NCBI RefSeq assembly: GCF_954871325.1
Contig: NC_088776.1
Span: forward strand, 6,641,985 to 6,705,984
Reading direction: 5' to 3'
DNA length: 64,000 nt
Source of the DNA: Gordionus sp. m RMFG-2023
Lineage: Eukaryota; Nematomorpha; Gordioida; Chordodea; Parachordodidae
How positions within the stretch are numbered: the first letter of the stretch is position 1; each line of letters starts with the position of its first letter. The position numbers were made by a program, and so were the translations under genes. This document shows positions 10,701-22,386 of this stretch, piece by piece. Under the pieces are notes generated by a model. It did not search any database, was not told where the DNA came from, and worked only from the letters and a program-made list of their open reading frames with translations.

Positions 10701-13700
10701 CCTCTTTAAATTTTTATTAACTTAATTTTAAATTAATTATAATTATAAAATATTTTTTTTGAAGATTTAATATTAAATAAATATTATAATAGGATTTTTG
10801 TAAAGAGAGTCAAAAATCAATTGAAATTATTATATTTCATATTTTAATTATAAAAATCTAATTAAAACGTGCAATTAAATTTTTATTTAATTAATAAATA
10901 TTAGTATAAACTAGTTTTCAATTTTTCATATATTTTTTTAAATTATAAAATTAATATGTGCTCTCTTTTGACTCAATACAGTTTATATCGTAAAAATTAT
11001 TCAATTTAAAAATCTTTGGAAAGTTACTATGCCCAAGTATACCCCTCAAGGATCAAAGCTATAATCAATTATTTCTTAGATACCAAAAATATAAAAATGC
11101 TAAATTTTTTAGAGTTATAAATTCCTATGTAAAACGATTCTTGAAAAATAATAAATATAAATCTATCTAATACTGGAAAAGATTATGCTTTATCATAGGG
11201 ATTTTTTTTATCACTTTATCATATTAAATTAAGCCAAAATTAAAAAAATATATAAACATAGTTTTAAATAATAAAATATTAACATATTATATAATCTTAA
11301 TATTAAACCAAAGACATCATATATTTTGTCAGTCACAAAACGAGAAGCACGCACTACAACACTGTCACTTTCATCGTACTTGGTTTTGAGGTCAAAAATT
11401 TCTGTCAATATAAGAAATAAGTAAAAAAATAATTATGTTTAGTTGGGATTTGTTAACTACTTTCTTTCGTAATCTATAATTTATTCTCCCTAAGGTGGAG
11501 TAAAAAAAGGTCTTAAATTTAAATTTTACATAGGGTAAAGGTTTTGATTCATATTGAAAATAAGATTTTTTAAACTATTTATATAGGGATTATTGTCCTT
11601 CCAATTTTGCCAACTTTGGTACCATTTTGAATCTTTATGCATTACCATGTCGGTGGCATCTCTTTAAATGTTAACAAGATTATATTAAAATATATATTTA
11701 AAACATGGTTTGGAATAGAGTCGTGAGAATCAGCCAAAGCCTGATCCAAAATAAATCGACTATAAAAATAAATATTGGTCTGACCTTGGGTACCAGTTAG
11801 AAACTAAACTAAAAAGAGTTCGAATGTTCTTTATATTATTTATAAAGGTGGTTCTAGTTCCGTTTCTTAAATTTGATCCATTTCCTAGGGTTCTCCAGGT
11901 TCATGTTCCAAACTCCGTTATAAACAATGGGGAAAAAAAAAATTAATCACACAAAATTCTGAACAACATATGTATAAATTATAACTTTATTTTAAGCAGT
12001 TTCAATTTAAAAAATTGAATAGAAATATGAACAACATCAAATTAATAAAAAAAATTTTTTTAAAAAACTAATAAGAATATATTTTAAAAAAAATTTTTTT
12101 AATGCATAAAAATAAGAATCATAAAATATTTTTTACAAAAAACCTTAGAAATTATAAAAATCCTCTTTGTTTTTTTAAAGATCTAAGGCTGGCTTGCCTC
12201 CTATATAAAAGCAATTAGGAAAGATAACTCAAGCTCAAAATATAAATGTTATTCTTTATTTAGTTATGAATTAAATAGCAATAAATTTGATAATTTAATA
12301 TTTTCCAATTGTATTCCATCAACAAAATAGAATTAAAAAAAATGAAATTTTCCCCATTTCCTATTTTTTTAGACTCAATTTATAATTGTAACATTTAAGA
12401 AAGAAAAAAGTAGGAAGTTAATAGGAAGGAAAAATAAAACATTGATATTTGTTGGGCTATGAGAAGCAAAATTGTATTAATGATGTTACCATGGCCCAGG
12501 TTAATGGGCTAGCCTTGTAGGAATCTAATCAAAACTAACGAATTTCCTTTAATTTGTAGAACATTTTTACAAAATTTTAGTATCTAATTGGTTATAAACT
12601 TAAACATTGTTCCCTTCTTACTTATTAGGATCAAAAATTTTGTTGGAGAAGTCATTTAAATGTTCCGAGTATTCTTTCCGTTTACGTAATTTGGCTAAGG
12701 GTCGATAATACATGCTGTGCATTGAGGTTTGATCGTCTATTTCTTCTTTAATCATTTTTACACTCTTTTGATTCCATTTTATTATTTAAAAAAACGTGAA
12801 TATAAATAAGCAATGATATAAACTTTTATTTGCCAATATTAACAAAACTTAAAATATGTGGCATTGGGAGGGGGGGGCAAGATTATAATATTTTTAAAAA
12901 TAAAATTAGAGGTAAAAAGTAGGGCTGTGCAGATATTAAATATCGAATCGGATCAGTACCGATATTTAGCGTTTTCCGGAAATATCGGATGGGGCCGATA
13001 CCTGTAAAAAAACCTATCCGATTCGATCTTTTTACTTTTCTTTTTCTTGTTATTTTATTTTATTTTATGTTATGTATATTTATTTTACATTATTATAATA
13101 TTTTCTAAATAATTTTTTTAAATTTTATTTCTTTTTTAAAATAAATTTATATTATTTTAAAAGTTTTTTTTTATAATAGAAAGGAAAACCCAAAGTTTTA
13201 TTTATTTTAAATTTTAAATAACGCCAATTTTTTTATTTATAATTTAAATAAAAGAATTTTTTTAAATATGGTATCTGAATTATGGATATATTTTACAAAA
13301 GACAAAGATAATTTTGCAAAATGCGTTATCTGTGGAATCATCTGAGTCTGCCTTCAGTATGGCAGGAGATATAGATAGTCCATATCGTAGAAGTTTATTC
13401 CCAGAAAATCTAGAGGCTCTCATATTAAAAAAATCTAATATATTATAATTTTATATATTAAATATTACAATTTTATAATTCATACCAACATAAAATGTAT
13501 ATATTATTAAATATATATTTTTTTATTATATTGTTAATTGTAGAAATAAAAAAATTAAATTAAATCCATAATTCGATTTTTTGCATAAAAAATATTGATT
13601 TCTTAATTACATTTGGTTCAAATGGGGGTGATTAAAAATCAGTAAAAATCTCGGATCAGTATCGGATCGGTTTTGAAGCAATATAGGAAAATATCGGATC

Positions 13701-14857
13701 GGATAGGTGAAAAATATGTGGATCAGCACAGCCCTAGTAAAAAGAAATGGGAAAATTTTCTTCTTTATGTCTTACCTCCTTGTCTGTTTAGATATTAGAC
13801 AATTCTTCTTTATAAATGATTAGCTTAATGTAGGCTAAAAATTTCTCTCTGCTATATATCATAACTAAATGATACAAATTAGTGTGAAATGTTTGATTAA
13901 ATTTATGCTTTCTATCATTATAATAAAGCTATCTGAAGAAAAATATTTTTTAAATTTAATGCAATTTTTGATATATTTTATTATTCAATCTCTATTTTTA
14001 ATCAGAAATTAAGTTTTCATAATATTATATAAGTGATATAAAAGATAATTTTCTTACATCTGATATGGCTTTATAGGCCTCAGTGGAACCCAAGGTTTTT
14101 CCAGCCTTGGAGGCTGTATCAGCTGCTCCCTTGACTTGCTTAGTTATCTCTTCAGACAGTTCAATTGCTTTTTTGGTGAAATCTGATTTTTGTGCTTCTT
14201 CAAAACTCTTAATTATATATTTTTTAAATAAACAAATTTATTTATTATAATAAAAAGTAATTATGAACTACTTAAAGGCTCAAACCAAAACATTAATAAA
14301 CATCAACAAAAATTGTTCTCAGTACATATTTAGACTTCATTAATTAATTAAATTTTCCTATTATCCTGCCCATTATTATAAAAGCATATAATAAAACCAT
14401 ATATAAATAAATATAATTACTTCTTGAATTTTATCTCGTAATGTCTCCAAATGATACTTTAAGTGATTAGAGCTATTCAATGTATCTTTTTCAAGCTTTT
14501 GATATTTTTGCCTAACTTGTTGTAAAGATTCTGAATTTTCCAATCTTCGAGATTCCTCCCTGAATTTCTTTAAAGTTTCCTATATTATATATAATGTAAA
14601 CGATATAACAATTTATCAAGTCATTAAATAATATTTTTCATTTATTAATATTTAATTTTAAACTATACCTTCATTTCCTTATTTTTAGCCAATTCATCTC
14701 TAATTGAATCCACCAGATCATTTAAAAATCCTTTTTTTGGTTGAGGTATTTGAGAAAAATTATATTTCTATTCTAATGTATTATTAATTTATTTAATCTA
14801 TTATTTTACCTGAATATTTAACTGAATAGATTTTCTTATTAAATGTCGCAAAAACAT
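7741..14857 (-). CDS. TIMM44: TIMM44, mitochondrial inner-membrane import motor subunit (11 exons)
   Basis: Tim44 tethers mtHsp70 to the TIM23 channel on the matrix side of the inner membrane. I assembled exons 14810-14857, 14669-14767, 14421-14579, 14058-14207, 12622-12764, 11576-11661, 11309-11401, 10454-10578, 9462-9512, 8900-9100 and 7741-7860. All introns have GT..AG ends and phases agree throughout, giving 424 residues (human about 452). The start MFLRHLIRKS resembles a mitochondrial presequence. Residues about 30-70 (DELAKNKEMK) and 230-424 are co-linear with vertebrate TIMM44: KYDESD, GIFSKTELSEVLTEI, DWCHEA, QAKALG, EQGPVL, MQYVWILC. The last two-thirds include the Tim44 C-terminal domain. 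The stop is at 7741-7743. Intron 1 is only 42 bp; introns 4 and 8 carry transposons. No disabling change was seen, so it is probably functional. Confidence 0.95.
9786..10127. mobile_element. hAT-type MITE in TIMM44 intron 8
   Basis: Ends 'tagtattgttaa' and 'ttaacagcacta' are inverted repeats. The flanking 8-mers atttttag and gtttttag match at seven of eight positions, as for a hAT target duplication. Inside are repeated 'gtcgactaaat/ttagtcgacta' motifs. The termini resemble the TAGTGTTGTTAAACGGC family found elsewhere in the window (24247, 35634, 39959, 56938). Confidence 0.75.
12920..13736 (+). mobile_element. hAT deletion derivative in TIMM44 intron 4
   Basis: Inverted ends 'tagggctgtgc' and 'gcacagcccta' are flanked by a perfect 8-bp duplication, gtaaaaag (12912-12919 and 13737-13744). 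Inside, plus-strand codons from 13268 read as the start of a BED-type zinc finger (SELWIYFTKDKDNFAKCVIC). From 13341 in another frame they read as the C-terminal hAT dimerisation motif (SAFSMAGDID, then RRSLFPENLEALI). The whole catalytic core between them is missing, so this is an 817-bp non-autonomous derivative of an autonomous hAT. Confidence 0.88.
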
Positions 14858-15174
14858 TGTTTAAAATGAACACACTGAACTCACCTTGTATAAAATTAAA
14901 TGACATAACAAGTCCCGTTTGACAACTGGCATTTATCAGGAAAATACCTTTATTATTAATATTTTTGATTGTTCCAACGAGAAATTGAAAATATAAGCAA
15001 ATAAATAAATATCAAACGCTTTATTGTATGATTTTGCAACATTTTCTAAATAATTAATTTTATATTATAGATTTATTTTTAAAATCGGATCGGACTAGTC
15101 TGGATTTTCAATTTTTCAAACTTTTCTGAACCAGCGCGGACTCTTATATTTTCAATTTTTGGCCATGTCCAGAT
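14858..15174. other. Upstream flank of TIMM44
   Basis: About 320 bp between the TIMM44 start codon and the hAT element at 15175. It would hold the TIMM44 promoter and 5' UTR. I see no clear TATA box or other gene. The inserted hAT therefore lies close to the promoter. Confidence 0.4.
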
Positions 15175-15599
15175 CAGGGTTACCATGTCTCCCCCAATCA
15201 GTGGGAGTCTCCCACAATTTTTTAGTTTACCCACATACATCTCACTCCCACAAAACTCCCACAATTAGAAATCTCCCACAAAAAGCTCCCACAATTTTTT
15301 AATTTCTTCCAAAATTTTTTTTTTAGCATTTTAATGTTTTTAATATATAAATAATAATTTTAAGAGACAGTATTTGATTATTTTTATATTTTTAAAATAA
15401 ATTTTAAATATTTATTCGAAAAATATGTCTAGTTCTTTTATTTTATTTTTCCGCTCTAAAATATATTTTTTATAAAATTCTCCAATTTTCCACTCGACAT
15501 TTTCAAAATTTTTGTGTTAGAAAGAATAGAAGTTGGAACAGTATGTATAATTATTATAAATATATTTTAAATTACTTAATATATTTTATATCGTTATCT

Positions 15600-16354
15600 A
15601 GAATTGCAGTGCTCCACTAGTTTCACATGTAGGAAATATACTTCATGTAGTTAATATTCAGTTGCAATCAGAAGATTCTTTATTGATAAAGATTCACAAA
15701 ATCATGCTACAGCTCTTATCATCTCTACAGTTAAAAATAGATAATAAATTTTATGGCGCTATTGCTAAAAATATCATATTAAAATGTTCAAATATTACTA
15801 TAATTAACGATTTTTAAATTAAGCAAATATCTTTATTAAGACAATTTTGGAATATTTACAATCAAGATTTGATTTTAATAACTCTATTTACAAGTGTATA
15901 AATATTATGACCTTGGAACAGAAACCATCATTTGATGGTTTTTGTAATTTAATAAATATATTAAAATTACCGAAAGATATTGATGTCTTGTTTGAGGAGA
16001 TTGTAATTCTCTTCTATTTTTTATGATTCGTCAAAATACTTAAAGATAAATATTCTAAAAGCAGAGGAGGAATGGGTAAAAAATTTTCGTAATAACGATA
16101 AATCCCCATGCTTGAAAAAAATATGCGAGTATGTCTTCTCCTTACCTCATTCTAATGCCTCATCAGAGCGCATTTTTAGCCTGATGAGGACTGCCCGAAG
16201 AAAGGAGAGAAATCGAATTGCTTTAACAACATTAGAGGCCGAGTTGATGGTTAAACAAAATTATAAAATGTCATGCCAGGAATTTTATAAATATCTTAAT
16301 AACGATGGTAAACGTTTAGTTCCATTATTTAAATCTCAAATAAAATATAATTAA
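15600..16354 (+). pseudogene. hAT transposase remnant, C-terminal part
   Basis: An open stretch at 16112-16354 (80 codons) contains LPHSNASSERIFSLMRTARR followed by RNRIALTTLEAELMVKQNY, the classic hAT C-terminal dimerisation region. Upstream, pieces in several frames (from about 15600, for example IQLQSEDSLLIKIHKIMLQL) look like preceding transposase sequence broken by stops and frame changes. At about 16420-16690 the same sequence recurs inverted, so the copy was rearranged head to head after insertion. Not functional as it stands. Confidence 0.75.
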
Positions 16355-17242
16355 CTATAACTATTTGATTTTCTATATTTTATAAAATCTTATTTATACA
16401 TTTGCATAAAATCAAATAAATTTATTTTTTACATTGTAAAATTAATATTTTGAATATTTTGGCAAATCATAAAAATAAAGAAGCATTACAATCTCCTCAA
16501 ACATGACATCATATTAAATCTTATTAATAATTACGATAATAGTAATAATATTCTTACTTTAGTATTTCTGCAGCATAATTTAGTGAACCTTTATTAAATT
16601 ATATTCTTCTGATTGCAACTGCATATTAACAGCATATAGTAGATTTCCTATATGTAAAATTCCTATATATACTTCTGCCATTTATTTTTGAAAATTTTTT
16701 TCAAAAATTAGGACAGCTTTTATAATCTATTTATTTTTTAAAGGTTTGTAAAATTTTAAAATTCTACGATGGCGCGTATTAGGAGGAACCTGTCAACCAA
16801 CATTATGCTGACTCAATTCTGTAAATACACTCTGGTTTTTGCCAAATTCACTAAGGAATTATCAGATCAGAAAGCTGCCATGCAATTCATTGGTAATGCC
16901 AAATCTGCCATATTTACCATTATATATGGTTAGCTATGTCTTTGGATATTTCCTATCTGGAGAAAATTTTTTTAATAGTTTTATTGAAATGACATTAATT
17001 TTGTTGAAATAGGGGAGGATCAAGGGAAATGTTTTGATATCTCCTTATTAGATGCATCTTTTAGAATTGCATATGTTTGCACATCTTTCAAATCGTCAAG
17101 AATTGACCTTCTGGGTTTATATCCTAAAACATTGATGATAGCCTTGCTCATTTGTGTTCTACAAAGTATACTTTTCATTTATATTAGTCGTTAAATATTA
17201 TGGGGAAAATTCTACCAACATTGTGATGTTAAGTAGCTCTCT

Positions 17243-17462
17243 CAGCGTCTACATGAGCGGGGGGGGGGAGGAACAGTTTGCATCCTAATATCTATAAAGG
17301 GGTAGGGGGTAGGCATTTTGGGGGGTAGGCTAAAATAATCTAGAAAATTTTCCATTACATTTTTAAATTATCTATGGATAACATTTTGGTATATTAGGAG
17401 GGTAGATATATATTTTTGAGGGGGGGTTTGCATCCAGTGAATATACTGTCATGTAGACGCTG
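17243..17462. mobile_element. 220-bp hAT-type MITE nested in the hAT element
   Basis: Perfect 14-bp inverted ends 'cagcgtctacatga' and 'tcatgtagacgctg' are flanked by a perfect 8-bp target duplication agctctct (17235-17242 and 17463-17470). G-rich runs and 'gtttgcatcc' lie near both ends. No coding content. The 8-bp duplication points to mobilisation by a hAT transposase. Confidence 0.9.
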
Positions 17463-17939
17463 AGCTCTCTGAATGTTGTACTGCATGATAGGTATTTACC
17501 ATTTCCGCAACTGTAGTTGCATCTGTATTATTTCTTATTTTTGAAAAATATTTTTGTTTTGCAATAGATGTTGATAGACTGCCCTGTACTGATTTATGCT
17601 TTGAAGATTTTTGATGCCTCAAAATATCATATTCCCTTCCCCCATTGTATTAACTAAATACTGTAGAACAACTTCCCCGCACTGATTATAATTATTTTTT
17701 ACATTGTAAATTTAAAATTGTTTGTTTTTTTATAAAATCTTATTTATACATGAGCATAAAATATATTTTTTTACCTTGTAAAATTACAATTTTTTTATAA
17801 AATTTTATCTTGTTTACATTCTTTTGTATTTAAAAAAGATCGTTGGTTATTATTTTTAAACAAAATTAATATATTATAATAAATCAATATGTTATTTTAA
17901 TAATAAAGATAGTATTTAAGAAATTTTGTGTCGTACTAT

Positions 17940-18430
17940 AATTACCTATTTTGAAAAATAGTTGCGTATTTTATTTTAGAAAATAGTTACCTATTTTATT
18001 TTGAAAAAGAGTTGGATATTTTATTTTGAAAAATAGTTATTTTATTTTGAAAAAATAGTTAGCTATTTTATTTTGAAAAATAGTTGGCTATTTTATTTTG
18101 AAAAATAGTTGGCTATTTTATTTTGAAAAAGAGTTGGATATTTTATTTTGAAAAATAGTTATTTTATTTTGAAAAAATAGTTAGCTATTTTATTTTGAAA
18201 AATAGTTGGCTATTATTATTTTGAAAAATAGTTGGCTATTTTATTTTGAAAAATAGTTGGCTATTTTATTTTTGAAAAATAGTTGGCTATTTTATTTTGA
18301 AAAATAGTTGGCTATTTTATTTTGAAAAATAGTTGGCTATTTTATTTTGAAAAATAGTTGGCTATTTTATTTTGAAAAATAGTTGGCTATTTTATTTTGA
18401 AAAATAATTACCTATTTTATTTTGGAAAAT
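17940..18430 (+). repeat. Minisatellite, about 25-bp unit
   Basis: About twenty copies of a unit built on 'ttggctattttattttgaaa' plus 'aatag', nearly all identical, with some variants (gttggata, gttaccta) towards the outside. It lies inside the hAT element near its right end. No coding role is seen. Confidence 0.92.
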
Positions 18431-18634
18431 AGATTCGATTTTATATTTATAAAAAATAATAAGTGGATAACTAAGTCAATTCTAAATCCCGGCCGCAGGC
18501 TAGGCCTTTGCGGCCCGCAAAAAAGTTTTTTTTAGCAATTTTCATATTTCTCCCATAATTTTTATATTACTCCCACAAAATACCGAATTTCTCCCACAAT
18601 TTGAAAATTTTGACCTGGCAACCCTGATCCAGGT

Positions 18635-21257
18635 GCTTTTTAATTATCTCTCTTAGTCAGGAGAGGGGGTTAGCCAATAGAGGGAGAGTCCCATCCTCCT
18701 GCTCCTAGCAATAAAAATGAAGATTATAATTTTTTTGAAGAAATATAAAAAGTTTATGTGAAATGTCAATTGTAAATTATTCTATTTTTTAATAAAAATT
18801 GAAAGTATATTTTATTACATTTTTCTAATTAGGATTAATAAGCCAATAAGTTTAAATTTTTATCTGAAAGGACAATTTTATAATATTTTTTCGTTTCGGA
18901 AGACCAAAAATAATTTGTTTTTATAATTGAATTGCAATATTAACTTAATTATTTCATTTACATTTATCAAAGTGCTTACATATTTTAGATACCGCATATC
19001 CTATGACTAAATTAGATGAAATTAAGATCAATAAATCTATTATTGGTGTTATGAGGAAATTTTGTTTCTATCTGAAGCTGAACTATAATATTATATATTA
19101 AAAAGTTATTCACATTATACTTTTTATTTTATTATAATAAAGTTTTATTTGTGAAAAATTTATTTTGATGCATAAATATAAATTAAGTTGCTCAAAAATT
19201 AATATAAATAAAGTTTTCAATTTTTTGATAATTTAAGTTTATATAAATAAAATATAGCTTTATTATTGATTTATATAATTTAATTGTTAAGTAAAGACCT
19301 CTAATTATTTGTGCAATATTATAGATTATTCTCTTACCATATCATATTTATATCAAATTTAAATCGTAAATTCGCCAACAGGGGTGGATTGGCGATGATT
19401 CAGTGTCGTGGGAAAATCTTTCTAACGGCCTAATTATTTGAGGGGCTTTATTCCCATTTATTACCCTGTATCTGACTTTTGATCGGTTTATCTTTAAAAG
19501 CTTATTATTATTATAAATGATTTTTTATCAAATTTCATGTATTTTTTTACATAAGTATGTTTAAAACGATATTAATATTGTTAGATGGCTAATTTTGAGC
19601 CATTTTTTAAAATGGTCAATTCAATATTTTATCCAAAATATATTACCCAAGTCTAAAGACTTTACTCATAGATGGCATAAAGATTTAAAAAAATTATAAA
19701 TATAACTTCACACATAGAATTTTGCAAATGAATATGATATATTAGGTAAGCTAATAAATCTTATATTAATTTATAACTATGGCACAAATAAACATGAAGT
19801 TCTTGTAATTCAATTTGCATCAACAATTATGTACCTGAATAAACTGCTCCAATACTTAGTAAGGTATTTCTTTGATACGGGGTTAGTATATATTAGATAT
19901 GGGGTATGACATCTATTAAACTAAGGTGGGATGGATAATTATAAATAAACTTTCTTATAAATTTAAGAGACGCCATTTATTTTTGGTTACGCCACTCATC
20001 CTATAAAATTGGCTTAGTAATAGCCATACCTTTCTAGTCAAATTTATAAACCGGATACAACATTTTGGCTAACTTTAGCATGGAGGCAATCTCTTTGGCT
20101 CACAGGTAACAGTTTAGTGAAGGATGTTTTTAGAGAATTAGAATCTTCGATAGTGGCAAATTCGGAGACATCATCTTTTAAAAGCTAATATAAAATTGTT
20201 TAAATTATAAGGTATCCTGTCAGATATATACTAGACAAAAACAAACAAAAGTATCCGGACAAAAAGCCCTATTTTAAAGCTTAGTTTTGTCTCTCCTAAT
20301 AATTTTTCTTCAGACTGACTGGACTAGTACTAACATAAAACAAAACTCTCCATTGAAATTTAAACCATTTATTAGATTATACATAATATGGTAATGTTTT
20401 CTAACAAAAAACAAGTTAAAATTATTTTAAAATTGAACATAAAAAAATATTTTGAATACTATTATTAGGTATTAATCAGGAAAGTAAACTAGAACCCTGT
20501 CCTCTCATATTTTTGTTGTTGGGTTCTTTAAAAGTGAGGGTTCAAGAGTTCTTAATTTAAAATAATATTTAAAACATTTATTTTTTTTAACACCATCAAA
20601 AATAAATTTAATTTTTTTATATAATATCACCTTCTCTTCGCATTTTTCAAAATTTTGTGGTTTCTATGCTTCCATTTTATGGGTAATCCCTTGTTTTAGA
20701 AGGTGATATATATATGAATTTCATAGTGTAGGTAATAAAATTTTATTTAAAATGATTATTTATTATTATGCTATATAATAGGAATACGTTGCTTATCCTG
20801 TTTTATATGAATTTTTAGAAAGGGAAATATTGGGAAATTTGCAGCAGGCGAGTAACCAAGAATGGGAAAATTTTCCACCCCCTTCCCATCGTAAAGTTTC
20901 CTGCACTCGTAAATATCATTTACGATCTAATAAAAATTTCCACATCCCTTACCATATATTCAATATATCACTATAAGGAAAAATATTTGAAAGAAAAATT
21001 AGTAAAAGTTAATAACTTTAACGACTAAATTCAAAATGTTTAGAAAAAAATATTTTTATAAAAAATATAGCCTAAAGCCTATGTGGACCTAAAGATCTCC
21101 AACAAAATTTATTTGGGGAAAACCCACCCAATAAATGTCCCCCCCCCTACCCCTTAACAAAGTTTTGGGTACACGTTTTTTAGTGTAGGTAAAAGGCTAT
21201 GCGATAAAATAAAAATTTTAAATTATAAATTAATTTTTAAAATTTTTTACTTGAAAT
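18635..21257. other. AT-rich intergenic DNA
   Basis: About 2.6 kb without recognisable exons. At about 19570-19720 there is a decayed copy of the 'ttgttaaacggc' MITE type (ttgttagatggct). At 21100-21240 sits a block that recurs at about 32290-32420, including 'acccacc(c/t)aata' and 'ctatgcgat(a/t)aaa'. Confidence 0.5.
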
Positions 21258-21691
21258 CAGTGGCGTAGCTAGGAATTTTTCTTAGAGGGGGTAAACGGGC
21301 CTTCGGCTCTTTTGCCCGGCCTTGGCCCTTTTGCCCGGACTTGGTCCTTTTGCCTGGCCTTAGGCTAGGTTTATCTTAAAAATCATATTTGTTTTTCTTA
21401 TAATATAAAAGTCCTAAAATTTTTGAAAATATATTTTTCAAATGCATCAACAATATGTTATCATAATTTAGTAGATTATTCTCAATGACTTTATAATAAT
21501 ACTATCCAGAATAATTTCAATAGAATATAATATCCTTCCACAAACATCAAAACCAGAAAAATATAAATATTCATGGTATTTATTTGATTTAAAGTCACTT
21601 TTGAGTCTTTTAAACGTATAATCTAAAAAATTGCCTTAGGGGGGGGGAGGCGGTTCAAACCCGAACCCCTCCCCCCGTATTTACACCACTG
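21258..21691. mobile_element. 434-bp hAT-type MITE
   Basis: Ends 'cagtggcgtagc' and 'ttacaccactg' are imperfect inverted repeats flanked by a perfect 8-bp duplication cttgaaat (21250-21257 and 21692-21699). Inside are repeated 'ttttgcccggccttgg' phrases at about 21309-21360. It is inserted in the block shared with 32290-32420, which lacks it. Confidence 0.88.
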
Positions 21692-22386
21692 CTTGAAATA
21701 TATGTCTACGGAATATAAGAAATTAACATTTTAAAATGTATTTTGAGTTAAATATTCTTTATGTCCTTAAAACCCTTACCCGAACCTTCTTTTTTAAGAT
21801 TTATTTCTGAACCTGGACACTTTTTTTAAAGAAGGGTATCACTGGCACAGATTCAAATATCAGGAAAAACTTAGGGATTAATATATGTATGAAATTAGAG
21901 GTAACTTATATTACTACTTCCAAATGATAGCATGGAAATGTGAATATTTGATAAAATCAAAACGTAAGTGGAAATTCTTTTTCGCTAAATGCTTCATTAC
22001 AATTTTTATGAGAATATATTAAATAAATACAAAATAAATTAAGGTGACTGACCATAATATATAAAAGAAAGGAAAAAAATATAAACAAAATTTTTATTTA
22101 ATTTTAATTTATTTTATAAATAAAAAATTATGACAGTATTTAATTGAATTTACAATACATATCATTATTCTTAAATAAATTATTTTTATAAAAATGTGCA
22201 TAATAGGTGATTATTAAATATGATAGATAGATAGTGCATATATATGTATAACAAAAATTACATGAATAAGCCCAAAATTGGCATTTATATAATATCTATT
22301 GAAAATTAATAAATATAAAATCGACTTATAACTCAAAAAAAATCTTAAAAATGTAGGGTAAAACGCTCCATTTATGGACCTAAGAT

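Larger units (their letters stand above)
15175..18626 (+). mobile_element. Decayed hAT element, 3.45 kb
   Basis: Ends 'cagggttaccatg' and, on the other strand, 'cagggttgccagg' are inverted repeats. The flanking 8-mers gtccagat and atccaggt match at six of eight. Both subterminal regions are rich in 'ctcccac' motifs (15188-15300 and 18549-18598). Inside are the transposase remnant at about 15600-16354, a partial inverted copy of it at about 16420-16690, a nested MITE (17243-17462) and a minisatellite (about 17940-18430). A piece with the same terminal sequence recurs at 48157, so the family has more than one member here. Confidence 0.8.

Noticed and set aside
16768-16930. Open stretch starting MARIRRNLSTNIMLTQF inside the hAT
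   Set aside because: No recognisable domain and no splice sites I could trust; probably part of the decayed element.
17940-18430. Possible CRISPR-like array
   Set aside because: The units are contiguous with no unique spacers; it is a minisatellite in animal DNA.
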